A stretch of DNA of 64,000 nt from Adineta ricciae. Lineage: Eukaryota > Rotifera > Eurotatoria > Adinetida > Adinetidae. Below, piece by piece: positions 1 to 11,607 of this stretch (position 1 is the first letter of the stretch; the number at the start of each line of letters is the position of its first letter). The notes beneath the pieces are model-generated. The model was not told where the DNA came from. It saw nothing but the letters and a program-made list of their open reading frames with translations, and did not search any database. Location: the NCBI GenBank assembly GCA_905250025.1, contig CAJNOJ010000072.1, positions 11,456 through 75,455 of the forward strand, read 5' to 3'. Both the position numbers and the translations under genes were made by a program.

Positions 1-2
1 GG

Positions 3-2282
3 AAAGGCAAAAAGAAGAATACAGAAGTGCCGAAGAATGAAGAAGTAAATACGAAGACGAAATTGAATTTCTTTTTCTCAACTAACCTTTTAGGTCGATG
101 ATGATTTTCTCATGGTCTCAAATGAACTTCAAGCAGCACCAGCATCGAAAGAAACAACGTCTGATTTATTCTCGACAGATACACGCCTTTTGAATCCCTT
201 GAACGAAATGAAAAAGAAATTCGGAAGCAGTATTGTCGAACAAATAGAACGCGAGAATAATCCTACCGCCCAAGCCGCTTTTGCGAATATGTCCGCACAA
301 CGGTATATAGATTCTCCATCGCGTTTTAAAATATTCTTTATTTTGCATGTTTGCTATAGTCGCCGTGCTTATCAAATCCTTCAACAACAGCAACAACGAC
401 CGACCACTCGGATAGCAAAACAAAACGCTTTCATTACTTCGAAATTAGGATGGCCAGTGTACCATAAATTTGGTAAGCTTACTGTTAAACTGATGAAGAT
501 GATGATAATAAAACAGTTGGTCTTGTATAGGTCTACTGATGAAACCATCAGCACCATTGAATGAAACTGCGCCCAATACGGGAAATTATTTCCAATTTGA
601 ATATGACAAAGATTATCAACGAATTCAAATCCAGTTTTTAGATTTTGTCGATCAACACGATCTTCAAGGAATCATGGTTTGTTTAGAATATTCTACTTTC
701 GAGTATTTCATTTCTTTTCTTTAGGATATTCTTCGTCACTATCCTTACCATATCGATTCATTGATTCACTTGAGCGATGTGAGTCGAATGCAGGATGATA
801 CACCAACCGCTGTCGATTTAATTGGTATAGAAATCATTGAAATTTGAAAGATAAATAAGTCATCATTACGTGTTTTAGAGCGTGCTTTGTACAATTTTCA
901 ACAGTCATTTCATCCGCTGTTTTCGATCACACGTGGTGAATGTCGTTTGGAATATCGAGTCCAAGAAAATCGATCTTTTTTCATTAGCCTTTTTAAACAC
1001 ATAATCTATATCGGTGAACGTGGTTGTTCAAGGACAGCATTGGAGTTCTGTAAAGTACTCTTGAGGTAAAGTCTGTGAACATAAAATACTTCTTACTTAT
1101 ACTGATTACCAACTTTAGTCTCGATCCAATCGATGATCCTCTTGCAATTCTCCTTCTATTCGACTACTATGCAATACGCTCGGATGAATACAGTTATCTT
1201 ATACGATTTTATATTGAACAGAATCAACGATTACGATTGAGTGGCTTACCAAATTATGTTTTCTCTGTTGCATTGGCGTACTTTCGTAACTCGTCCTACG
1301 ATCAAGCGAATGAATTGTTACAAGACGCATTGTTACGTTTTCCTTCCGTATTGAAATATTTGCTTGACAAATTATCAATTAGACCCGATCGCACCGTTGA
1401 AAAATGTCGATTCTTCTCTGATAGTGAACGATATGATTCAAATGCATTGAAATCTGTACAACAATTATATGTTGTGCGAATGGCGAATGAATGGAAAGAG
1501 AAAGACGAACTCGACTTTTTGAAAAGCAATGTTAACGAAGTTATTGACATTGTCGAACGAAATCAAGATGATCGCATTGCAAATTATACAAAGACGTAAG
1601 AAGATCACAAAATATGATATTCTATATTGTTTGCTTCAATCCTAGACGAGAAACATCTTATCGTCGAACACCAATGAACGTTTGTCGGCATATTGTTCTG
1701 TCAGAATCAAATGAAATACGTGGATTTCTGCCAAGTGTAAGTATTAACTATGGCACAACAGTAGAAAAGTGTGTTCTGTTATATAGGATATCGACGGCGG
1801 GCGAACTTTTTACTCGTTTGATCCTTTTCCTCCGCGAGATTCCATCGTTGGATTTCAACGACCAGAAAGGTATCCACACATTTTCGTAAAACAAACACAC
1901 GTTATTCTCTTTGTCTGATATTGTTAGACCTACTTTACAAGTGAATAATTCCTACAATTCCTTCGGTATGCTTTTGCGCTCGCTACTGCCGAATTTCAAC
2001 TTAGACGTACGTTAATTATGACTCAATTATCTAAAATAAAAAAGAAATTTTTCGTGTATTTTCTAGAACTTTCTTGTCGCTGGTGATGCTCAAGCTGGTG
2101 CTGTCGGTGGTGGTGCTAATGCTGCCGCCGGCGAAAATGATGTCGGTATGTTGCAAGCTCTTCAAGAAAGTATACGTGATTTCATTCGTGATATCGGTGT
2201 TACGAATATTGATGAGAATCAATTACAACAACAGCAACAACCGCCGGATGATGACGATGAAACTAATCAGGAATTTGATTAA
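3..2282 (+). CDS. TCF25: TCF25/NULP1 homologue, copy A, 5'-partial
   Basis: Homologue of transcription factor 25 (NULP1; yeast Rqc1), known as a component of the ribosome quality-control complex on 60S subunits. The family match is strong throughout: the block FQFEYDKDYQRIQIQFLDFV, then HYPYHIDSLIHLSD, then FHPLFSITRG..RLEYR..ENRSFF, then GCSRTALEFCK and LDPIDDPL. The lysine-rich N-terminus lies upstream of the window. Exons read as 3-44, 94-472, 531-676, 725-824, 879-1065, 1119-1595, 1646-1736, 1787-1869, 1928-2006 and 2067-2282. All introns are GT..AG, about 47-58 bp, and keep the frame. The C-terminus is Gly/Ala-rich and then Gln/Asp-rich and ends EFD. It is convergent with the EF-hand gene, 173 bp away. 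The gene name is near certain; exact splice points are inferred from frame and consensus. Confidence 0.93.
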
Positions 2283-2455
2283 ACTCAATGGTCATGTTTA
2301 TAGAAAAGAAATACATCGCAAAAAAAAGAAATCAATTCACTGAAATTATATAATTGATCGATGCAGAATCGAAAGGAGATCATCTTGTAGAATACGATCG
2401 AATTGAACTGTCAATCGGGGATGTATTGTTTAGGAGGATCAAAGTTTGGAATTTT

Positions 2456-2997
2456 TCAGAGCATGCCTAGAATGAATATTCTTCCAAGATCAATTCGTAA
2501 GACGAAATCTTACCTCTTTGAATTTGAATAAACACGTTAATAAACTCATCGAACGTCAACACACCTAGATGAGAGAAAAAAATTTGTTTTTCCCCTAATT
2601 CGAATTTGTTTTTTTCCCTGCTCGCTTTCTTACCATTTCGGTCTGCGTCAAACATCATGAAGATTCCTAGAAATAATAAATCAATCTCTGAGAATCGGAA
2701 CATCTGATAAGCATACGCTCTGCTTCCATATCATTTCCATAGATATTATACGGATCATAGTTCGGTTTGATTTGATTGTACGTTTGTTTGAATTCGGCCA
2801 AATTCATTCTAAAATCGGGAGAAAAAACACATTGTTTTTCTTCTCTCTCCTTCGAAATTTTCTTACCGTCCATTTCTACCTGCGCGATCAATAAATGCAT
2901 CGTAGATTTGTTGAATAACATAAGGTTGCAATTGAGTCTGTTGAACAAAACGTTGAACTTCCTGATTTGATAATTTTTTACTTGTTTTACCACCCAT
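2456..2997 (-). CDS. Short neuronal-calcium-sensor-like EF-hand protein, copy A
   Basis: Five small exons (2997-2867, 2808-2717, 2666-2634, 2564-2514, 2466-2456) splice in frame to a protein of about 105 residues. It starts MGGKTSKK, a possible N-myristoylation signal as in neuronal calcium sensors. A degenerate first EF loop (DRAGRNGRMNLAEF) is followed by a canonical second EF-hand, DADRNGVLTFDEF, and then IQRG. Ordinary NCS proteins have about 190 residues and four EF-hands. This one stops just after the 'RG' that precedes EF3, and only 173 bp remain before the TCF25 stop, so EF3 and EF4 are absent. It starts 215 bp from the divergent AP-3 sigma gene. The calcium-binding family is clear; a specific NCS subfamily cannot be assigned. 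The final exon adds only three residues, so the 3' end is the least certain part. Confidence 0.72.
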
Positions 2998-3197
2998 TTC
3001 TCCGTTTACCATACGTTTCGTTTTTTCCCCAAACGTATATGATAGTATTTCTCATTTATGTTCTGCTTCACTGCCCATGTAGTCATTAAATATTTGTTGT
3101 GCTTACCTTGTTACCAGCGAAGGCTGACTAAGTAGAAGGGAAACGAAATGAAACAAAAAGAAAATGTATAATTTGTTTTTCTCGTTGATTTCCTTCT

Positions 3198-3199
3198 AG
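3198..3199 (+). promoter_or_regulatory. Candidate 5' splice-acceptor (possible spliced-leader site) of AP-3 sigma
   Basis: A pyrimidine-rich tract ending TTCCTTCTAG lies 13 bases before the AP-3 sigma ATG. It could be the acceptor of a 5'-UTR intron (possible donor GTAGAAGG near 3130) or a spliced-leader trans-splicing site, which bdelloid rotifers are known to use. Sequence alone cannot separate the two. Confidence 0.35.
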
Positions 3200-3212
3200 A
3201 TATCAAAAAGAA

Positions 3213-3832
3213 ATGATTAAGGCAATTCTCGTCTTTAATAATTCCGCTAAACCGAGACTGATCAAATTCTATGAGCATTATTCCGAAGAGATTCAACAAC
3301 AAATTGTTCGAGAAACGTATCAACTGGTGTCGAAACGAGATGACAACGTGTGTAATTTTCTCGAAGGTGGCTCATTGATTGGTGGCAATGATTATCGTCT
3401 AATCTACCGGCACTATGCGACGTTATATTTTATATTTTGTGTCGATAGTTCTGAAAGTGAATTGGGAATATTAGATTTAATTCAAGTATTCGTTGAAACA
3501 CTTGATAAATGCTTTGAGGTAATTAAGAATTGGTTTGTTTTTGGAGTATTTTCACTTGTTTCTCTTTGTAGAACGTTTGCGAACTTGATCTGATATTCCA
3601 TGCGGACAAAGTTCATTTTATTCTTCAAGAACTCTGTCTCGGAGGAATGGTTTTAGAAACGAGTATGAATGAAATCGTGGCACGTATCGATGAGCAGAGC
3701 AAACTGGAGAAACAAGAAGCGGGAATATCTGCGGCACCCAACAAAGCAATGACGGCTATTAAAGAAATGAATTTACCGCAGAAAATCAAAGATATGAAAT
3801 TATCTGATCTGAATTTGAATTTACGTTTTTAA
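3213..3832 (+). CDS. AP3S: AP-3 complex subunit sigma, copy A
   Basis: Small (sigma) subunit of the AP-3 adaptor, which sorts cargo from endosomes to lysosome-related organelles. Two exons, 3213-3518 and 3572-3832, give about 188 residues, close to vertebrate AP3S1/AP3S2. The start MIKAILVFNN..KPRL is the family N-terminus, and EEIQQQIVRETYQLV, RDDNVCNFLEGGSLIGG and FCVDSSESELGILDLIQVFV are near-invariant longin-fold segments. The second exon continues NVCELDLIFHADKVHFILQE and GGMVLETSMNEIVARI. The C-terminal tail (LSAAP-like, then KLSDLNLNLRF) is shorter and more divergent. An AATAAA lies 50 bp after the stop. The protein is essentially identical to copy B, implying strong constraint. Confidence 0.96.
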
Positions 3833-4427
3833 CTATTTTTAGTCATTCATGTCTTGTCAGTACTTTTATGTGTATAAATCGAATAAAAAGATAAAATTAT
3901 CTCATGCACGATCTGTCTAATCCAATGACATATCTGTTCGACTTTATGATGTACGTGAAAGATTCAATCGATTGCAATACGACGCGATCAAAATCACAAG
4001 AATGTATATGTACACATATCGTTACGTTCTGATCTAGCATTCCTTAATGTTAGGATGAAATAACAGCAACAATGGTACATATTCATTCCAAATTTCGTTT
4101 GACGTTGTCATTGTGACAAAATATCCAAGAAGATTTTCAACGACTAACCTTTTGCGATAGGGCAAATCTGCAAACGCATATGTGACAGAAGGTGAGATTA
4201 TGACATTTATCATGACAATTAGGTAAGTAGATGAATGCTTGAGAATGAATCAACTCCGTGGTGTTTAATATATACATGACTTTTTGTTTTCATTATTTGT
4301 GGATTTATTGATAAAAAACGTGTATATGATTTATCGATGAACGAAAAAAGGAAATAGGAGATCGACAAGAAAAAAAAGAATAAATCGTTATCTTTTCGTT
4401 CTCTCTCACAAAACATAATTCAATCTA
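3833..4427. other. Spacer between AP-3 sigma and eIF1A, copy A
   Basis: About 595 bp of AT-rich spacer between convergent genes. It holds the AP-3 sigma poly(A) signal and an unoccupied transposon target site at 4113-4120 (see copy B). No convincing ORF is seen. Confidence 0.7.
3882..3887 (+). terminator. AATAAA polyadenylation signal of AP-3 sigma, copy A
   Basis: Canonical AATAAA hexamer 50 bp downstream of the AP-3 sigma stop. It is conserved in copy B at 37282-37287. Confidence 0.6.
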
Positions 4428-5174
4428 TTAAATATGTGCTAACTCATCATGTCCTTCGGAATCTGAACCAGAGAGCGCTTGCCGCCGATCATTTCGTGCA
4501 CCTTTGCCTGACTCTTTTTTCGTGCCTATCAAATTTCGTGCATTCAGATTGCCCGTCTTCATCGGCATTCGATTTGGATTATAATACTCTTGTCCATCAT
4601 CATCCTCTCCATTGGACTCTTCCTCAGACAAACTCTCATTATTCCCAGTGCCTCGGCCATTCAGATTTCGTGGTAAACCATCTTCTTCCTCGTCAGATTC
4701 CTCGTTATTATGGCGCTCATCGAAGATAACATCATCTAGTCCTTCTGTATTGTTGGTTGTGGATTCGGCAATATTAATATTTTCCGGAATTTGTTGCATT
4801 CGCTTTAGCTCTCGTGCTTCATCGGCTAAAAAGAATCTATTCTTCATCGTTACTATTCATTTCAATGCCATCTTACCGAGATATCTCATAATAACATCGG
4901 CTTTGTCATCTTGATAACTACGTAAGCCAATAAGAATGACATCACCTTGATTAATCCATTGTTTCTTGCGTAATTTTCCACGAATGTGACAGAGACGTTT
5001 CTTTCCTCCAGCTGTATCGAAGCAGAATGCTTCTAAATGACCATTCCCCAATATACGTGTCACTTGTGCGTAAGCTTGTCCTTCTTCTCTGAGAATTAAT
5101 TCACGTTTGACATCGTCATTTTCATTTTTACCCCGACGACGATTCTTTCCACCTTTTCCCTTGTTTTTCGGCAT
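4428..5174 (-). CDS. EIF1A: Translation initiation factor eIF1A with extended tail, copy A
   Basis: eIF1A binds the 40S A site and promotes scanning and start-codon selection. Two exons, 5174-4877 and 4825-4428, splice in frame (...[11 protein letters not shown]...) to about 231 residues. The N-terminus [19 protein letters not shown] and the OB-fold block [32 protein letters not shown] match the family almost residue for residue. Human eIF1A is 144 residues and ends in an acidic DIDDI tail that contacts eIF5B. Here the acidic tail is about 85 residues longer, with interspersed acidic and Asn/Arg/Gly-rich segments, ending [12 protein letters not shown]. Copy B has the same extension with mostly Asp/Glu swaps, so it is real coding sequence. 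The function of the extension is unknown. Confidence 0.95.
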
Positions 5175-6731
5175 TGTATCTCTTGTGTTTTGATTAGTTG
5201 CTCGGTATTTATGACGTTAACTGTCAACTAGATAACTGCTTATATAAGAATACACGAGAAAGAAGGTGAATTTTGAAATCTGGAAAAAAAGAAAAATAAA
5301 TGACGTAAGAATTTTTGTCCTCATCAAGTAAGCAATTGATGTGTAGAAGGAAAAAGAAAACAAGCAATTTTCGATTTCATTGGTTCATTCCGTTTACCAG
5401 TCAGCAGAATACAACCAGTAGATGGCAACATATATCTACTAGTGCAACATTAGGTGCGCCCAGAACAAATGACTGATTCGCTCCTCTCACATAAAACCTA
5501 TTGGGATTGGGACGGCATTTATCTATATACCCTTACCGTTGCCGTTGGCGGTGCGGACGAGAAACATAATACAAGAAAAAAGTACAAAAAAAAAACACAG
5601 CGGAAAATTAACGTCTCATGTTTGATTTCTGACGAACACCACATTGATTCCCATCGATATTGAAAAGAAAATATTACCAGTTTAGTGCTCCCTGCTGAAT
5701 AGTTTAGATAATAGTTATCATGTGAATTTCAAATCACTTATACTAGTTGAGAAGTCATCATTAGATTGATTTGCTCATATTTGTCTCGGATCATTCTTTC
5801 ACTTCCATCCATGATTTGTAATGCCCTGTGGTTAAATCTCAATTTGCAACTCGGGCACCTGTATTTGTCATTTCCTTTTGCCGATATTTGTGTGACTTTA
5901 CATTTTATTGAGTCTCACAATGCGGCTAAATTTGTTGTTCTTCTCTGTGTTGATTGTTTTCTATATTTATATACAGTATTTTTATATTTACAGAATCTGG
6001 TCTTACATATGCCTTTTTATTGGTCGTTTCACACTATTTTTCCTGCCAAGCGTCAATCTACATCATTTCCGTATTTGTGTGGCATTAACGTATTTTAGGA
6101 TTTTGTCTTTTCAAAGTTTATATCGTCCTATATTATCAGATCTTTTTTCATCGTGAAAATACGAAAACATTGCTTTTTTAATTGACGACGGTGAACCATC
6201 TGGTTTGATAGAGAGGATAGTATCTCCAAATCTTCTTAACCTAACATTTCAAAAGATGATTACTGCGACGACATAATTTACCAGCTGACGAAACAAATGG
6301 ATGACACATCTGTAGACAATCACTTTCGTGTTTCATACATGTATGGGATGTTTATATGCTGGTAAGACTATTGGAAGAAAAACAACATCGTACTTAGTGG
6401 AAATGAATAGACAGTTTAGTATAGAATTTCTTGATGATTGAAAGTAAATATTTGTTTTGATCAATCAAAATATTAATTGAGAGAGAACTTGCTCTGTTGA
6501 GAGTCGTTCCTAAGAATAGAGATAAAGTGAGAGATAGTCATCTTTCTTTCACCATTAGTTTACCTTGCTAAGAAACGTAATTCACTATGACAGTTTGATT
6601 TCCTGTCTTGACTTTTGTATAGTCTATCGCTAAGTAACATTTTATTAGACCACGGGAAAATTGTTCGGCATATAGGACATAGGTGTTTTAGTCGGGCGTT
6701 ACTATTTGTTCTACTAGATAATACATTATCT

Positions 6732-7322
6732 ACAGTCTATTTCAAAACACAGTGTGCTCTGGTATATTTTGAATAACTCACGAACACAATTAGCTAGAGA
6801 CGTGCAGTTTTCATCGATCGATAGAGCAAACCAGGAGAGACAAGCCGTTAAAGACGCGAAGCACCAAATTTACTTTGAAAGTGTCATTTTTTTAGGACTT
6901 AAAAAAATAGATGCTGTTTTGCGACATGTCAAATTCTTTGTATTGCAAAAGAGATAGAAGAAGCGAGATACATAAGCAGAACTTTCACATCCGGACTAGC
7001 ATTATTCTCTGAGTTTTCTGAATCATCAAGTGACAGGTCATCACCACTATTACCATCGAGGATTTCTTCATCATTGCCTGTATGTCCTGCTTCTTTTATC
7101 TTTTTTGCAATGCAAAGAATTTGACATGTGACAAAACAGCATCTATTTTTTTAAGTCCTAAAAAAATGACACCTTCAAAATAAATTTTGGTACTTCGCGT
7201 CTTTAAAGACTTGTGTCTCCTGGTTTGCTCTATCGATCGATGAAAACCGCAGGTCTCTAGCTAATTGTGTTCTTGAGTTATTCAAAACATGCCAGAGCAC
7301 ACTGTATTTTGCAATACGCAGT
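6732..7322. mobile_element. Foldback MITE, Tc1/mariner-like, copy A
   Basis: Two inverted arms of about 235 bp (6732-6966 and 7088-7322) flank a loop of about 120 bp. The outer ends read CAGTCTATTTC...CAGTGTGCTCTGG, with the inverted counterpart on the right. TA dinucleotides abut both ends, as expected for a Tc1/mariner-type target duplication. The arms also match inside (the AGGACTTAAAAAAATAGATG segment and its complement). The loop, read on the minus strand, encodes an acidic Asp/Glu/Asn/Ser-rich stretch. The same element occupies the orthologous place in copy B. Superfamily assignment is tentative. Confidence 0.65.
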
Positions 7323-7889
7323 AGTTCTATTTAATTTTAATTTATTACCCGTAGCAGTGTGTGTTCCACACACATATCGGTAGTCGTCTTGATATTAAAA
7401 GATAATTAATTATGAAATTCGGATAGTTTATTCGCTTCTCATGTAATATTCTATGGTTTGATTCGACATAGGCGTTCAGTCGTCAATGAAATTGTCCGCC
7501 GTCTTGACAAGTTTTTGATCTTCTTAATTTTTAGCCAGGAGTTTTTGGACATTCTCAGTGCGTAAGAGTTTTATTCGAAGAAAAAGATCATACAATTTTT
7601 GTAGACATAATCTTGATCGATGAGATAGAAGATCATTGGTCAGGCAAGATTTGTGCATTGTTGTTACTTCAAAAGAGAAAAGAAACTCGTATCTGATTTC
7701 AATCAGCACTGGAGTGTAGTCAGGATTCTACTTGCCGGCTATTTTATTAAAATTTATTGCACACATCATAAATATGCATAGTTAATAAGAAAATCCATTA
7801 TGTTTGTAGGCAGTAGGAAAAAATGTTGATTGAGGAAGTATATACAAGCTCTATGAAGAAACTCAGCAACACATTTTATGATGCTCGCA

Positions 7890-8273
7890 CACATCAGTGT
7901 GAAGCTAGCATCAGAAAAAAACAAAAGCATGCGAAAAGTTATGTTCAAATGAATTCCCATTCATGAAAATGAACTCACTCGATGCAGAATTAAATTCTGC
8001 GTCTAATGATGGTATTTTTTATTAACGGAAGAACGATCGGGAAAGTTTTGTCTAGAATTTTTCTTTCTATGCACTAACGTACAGAAAGATATATATATAA
8101 CATTTTCTCCGTCGTTCTCCCGTTCATAAAAAAATATCACTATCAGATGTAAAATTCAATTCTGCGTCGAGTGAGTCCATTTTCATGAATGAAGGTTCAT
8201 TTGAACAAAGTTTTTGCATGAGTTTTGTTTTTTTTTTGGCGCTAGTTAAATGGTGCTAACTTCACACTGATCT
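7890..8273. mobile_element. Second foldback MITE, copy A
   Basis: Inverted repeat whose arms start CATCAGTGTGAAGCTAGCA on the left and end with the complement on the right (TGCTAACTTCACACTGAT). Inner arm segments also pair: GTTCAAATGAA.., TTCATGAAAATGA, CTCGATGCAGAATT and TTAACGGAAGAACGA all have complements in the right arm. The centre is near 8070. No transposase is inside. It is shared with copy B at the same position, so the insertion is old. The superfamily cannot be told because no clean target duplication is visible. Confidence 0.6.
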
Positions 8274-9936
8274 CACCATACTTTATCTATCAGATCGTAT
8301 ATTCAAACAGCTTATAGATGTGCGCAGGTAAAGCATGAGACTTGCTTGAAGTAAGGAAAGAGATCTTCATCTAAAATTTGAGAAAGTCGTAAATATATAG
8401 CTTTTCTTTTCAAGTTTTTATCTTTCTGATCGATCAGGCAAGATTAATTACGAGGGAAAGAGAAAACGATTACTGCATGAATTTTAAGACTGTCTACAAA
8501 GGCCTGGAAACAATATATTCATGAACATCGATTAGTATAGCCTGCGCTCGGTTTATATAAGATTAATGTCAGTCAGTTGCGTAGAGAACCGACTGCAATA
8601 GGTCAGCAATCTTCATATTAATGAAGACAGGTTTCTACATCACATGTCATTAATTTGCAGCCACGAGGGAAAATAGGAGCTCTAGAGAGTGTATTCTACG
8701 TTAATATATAAAAGAAAGATAATGGAAAAGGAGGTTCTTACTTGAGTTCAATAGAAGTTTTTATTAAATAACGAAAGTACGCTGTCAAACATAGGACCGA
8801 CTTTTAGTTCTTAATAATTTATATTATTATGTCAATTGTCACACTGTATTAATATATGTATTATTCTTGAGAATGGAAACCTAATTCGATTCTTATACTT
8901 ATTTGAATAGTAGAAAGGAAAATGAATGGTTAGAGTTTCAAAGAAAATGTCACTTCTGATAACACATGAGATCATATTCCATTTATAATCTGATGCGCAA
9001 GTAAATCATCATGTTTACCACTATAAATCAGCGTAAATATTGTCTAAGATAAGTGTAGTTTTCACATGCTACTTGTTCCAGACATTACTGACAGTAAGAG
9101 CATTTTTGTATAGTCAATTTTCATTACAAACCTGACTACTTCGAAGTTCGCATATGTCATCTTGCCGTCTCTACCATCGATAGCGCAGATTTAGGACAAG
9201 ATACTTTGCATAGAACGGCTTAGTCTTATTATTTCTTTTCGAATTTCCAGCATCATTGCTGCTGTCTACTCTTTCCTCTTTATATTACAGAATGCATGCA
9301 AATACTAATGTACCATGAAGACAAACACATATCTCTAGATGATTTTGCCTTGCATTCGTATCTACCATCCATTACCTTTCGTAGGTGAAACTTTAGCCAT
9401 TGCGTTTTCTTAAATGATGTTTGTCATCTTTCCGATGACAAGATTTTGCATCTCTAAAAATGACCACTTAGAATAATCCAACATAAGGGTATAATTGTCG
9501 CATAACCAACAAGGAAGTACGCACTCGAAAACATGTATTTTCCTTCTCACATGGGTTCCGTAACAGAAAATCTATTTTTATTCTTTAATTAGCAAGTATC
9601 TCATAGTAAATGATATTTTGAATGATACTTATCATGTGACTTCGAGTTGAACATGTTCCAAACAGAAAATAGAATGCGATACTCCATTTTTAGACCCTTG
9701 TTAGCACCGTTAAAAGTACACTTATTCTTTCGTATATGCGTACTCATGTATAACACGTGCATTAGATAGAGTCTAATCAGTTTTCGTCTACCTTCCTATC
9801 GACACATTTGTGTTTCATTCTTATAGAACGAAAGAAAGTAGTTTCTCGTTATTCATTGTAGACAACCATTGAAAAGAAAATTGAGCATAATCAACTACAA
9901 TTAAGCCGATTCTCGTCTCGTTAGTTTTAAACGGCA

Positions 9937-11607
9937 ATGTCTAATTTATCGACTCTCGCACCATCCCTGGCAGATTATGCTCCTTATTATTATCAATTTC
10001 GTGCAATACATCGTTTTCTTGTTAGCATCACATATCCTTATATATTTTTTATTACTTTTGTTGGTTTTATCACCAATACATTAACTGTAATACTTTTATC
10101 GAAAAAAAACGTGACCAAAAACTTGAAAAACAAATGGACGTTAATTGCATTAGGTACGTAGGTTCTTGGTTTTCGTAATAAATCTCTTAATTCTAAATCA
10201 GCAAAGACATGATAGAATTTTATTTTAAGATAAGGATGATATTAATTCAATTCCCTGAATATTTTATTTTGATCAAATAAAGGTTTCCAAACATGTACAC
10301 CTGAATTTTTCTCGAAGTTTTGAAAACTAATCAAATTGAATAAAACAAAGTTCACACATATGACTTTCATAAACGTCTTCCTTTTTCTTTCAGCGCTCAG
10401 CGATCTTCTATTCAACACAGTGTTACTAATTCGTGGAATACATGATCTTACGAAGTTGAAGGCACATTATATCTGTTTGGTCGTATCGTTCCTTAGCCAT
10501 CTCGCTGAGATATTATCTGCGTGTTATACCGTTGCGTTTACTATTCAACGCTACTACGCTATTCGATGTCCGTTGGAAGCCGCTGTTCGACGCCGTTCAT
10601 CACCTATTGTTTCTCTGCTGATGATATTCATTTTGAGTTCATGTTTTTGTTTTCTCATATCGTATTATAATAATTATGAAGATTGCCTCGAAGAATTATA
10701 TCTTAAATGGTTCATAGCCGATGCTTTGTTCTCATTTGTGATTCCGGTTCTATTAATTTTAATCTTCAATACACTCATTGTGAATTATATCCGAAAACGC
10801 TCATATGTATCAATGACTCGTGAAGCATCGTTATTCTCAGCGAGACAATTAGCACATGCTGACGACATGGACAGACTTGAACATAATCCAGTAACGATAT
10901 TATCAACAACATTGAGTCAAGACGACGGAAACGAATATATTGAATTGAATGAATCGAACGGTGTCAATCAATCATTCGTTACATCAGTAAGTGTATACTA
11001 CGCGTCTAACAATTGTTTGACTTTTGTCTATTCTTAGCGATCAGAACGTGCTAGTTCGGGGGAAGTATCATTAAATCGACAATCTCGAACGAAAGTCCAA
11101 TCACAACGATTTTTCTATCGCCAGAAACTCATATCCTTCGATTCCTATTTTAAACGAAAATCGAAGAAATCTTCGTCTCAATCTAATGAGAATGAGACCA
11201 TGGATCAATTGTCAACGAAAACATCCCAGTCTATACATGTTACACGAATGCTTGTTCTCGTTTCCACCTGCTTCCTTCTACTAAATGCGCCGGGACATAT
11301 ATGTGTCATTATATTGAAAGTCTACATCGATGTTTACAATCGACCAATGGACGGTGAACACATTTCCTCTTACGATTACAGTTTAGTACAAAATTTCACA
11401 TCAAACAGCAGCATGATCTCATCTTCTCAGTCAAAAGAATCAACAACTAGCGATCAATTAATAATCCATTTGCTTTACACTGCTGTTTTATTCGCGCAAT
11501 TAATCGCGTATGCATCATATTCCATAAATTTCTTTCTCTATTCATTCAGTGGGATAAATTTCCGAGCAAGTCTTCGACAGTTAATCAGACGATTCCGAAA
11601 ACACTGA
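9937..11607 (+). CDS. Class-A (rhodopsin-like) GPCR, copy A
   Basis: Three exons, 9937-10153, 10394-10986 and 11038-11607, encode about 459 residues with seven membrane segments. TM1 carries the GxxxN motif (GFITNTLTVILLS), TM2 has ALSDLL with the conserved Asp, and TM3 ends QRYYAIRCP, a variant of the DRY motif with Gln for Asp/Glu. TM5 has the conserved Pro (FVIPVLLILIFN). A long Ser-rich third cytoplasmic loop spans the second splice junction. TM6 has NAPGH in place of CWLP, and TM7 has SINFFLYSFSG in place of NPxxY. The TM7 form resembles invertebrate peptide receptors of the FMRFamide type, but the ligand cannot be called. It is convergent with membralin, 223 bp apart. Copy B is intact with the same intron positions. 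Confidence 0.88.

Larger units (their letters stand above)
5175..9936. other. Gene-poor 4.8-kb spacer, copy A
   Basis: AT-rich interval upstream of both eIF1A (-) and the GPCR (+). No ORF has a recognisable family or keeps a long frame between copies. It contains two foldback elements (6732-7322 and 7890-8273) listed separately and a short frame with a Cys-x2-Cys motif on the minus strand near 5740-5920. The rest is featureless to me. It aligns along its length with 38980-43749, so it predates the divergence of the copies. Confidence 0.7.

Noticed and set aside
5766-6156. Two overlapping plus-strand frames (110 and 82 aa) in the spacer
   Set aside because: Aromatic-rich low-complexity translations without a family signature. 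Their lengths and stops are not kept in copy B (78 aa near 39701).
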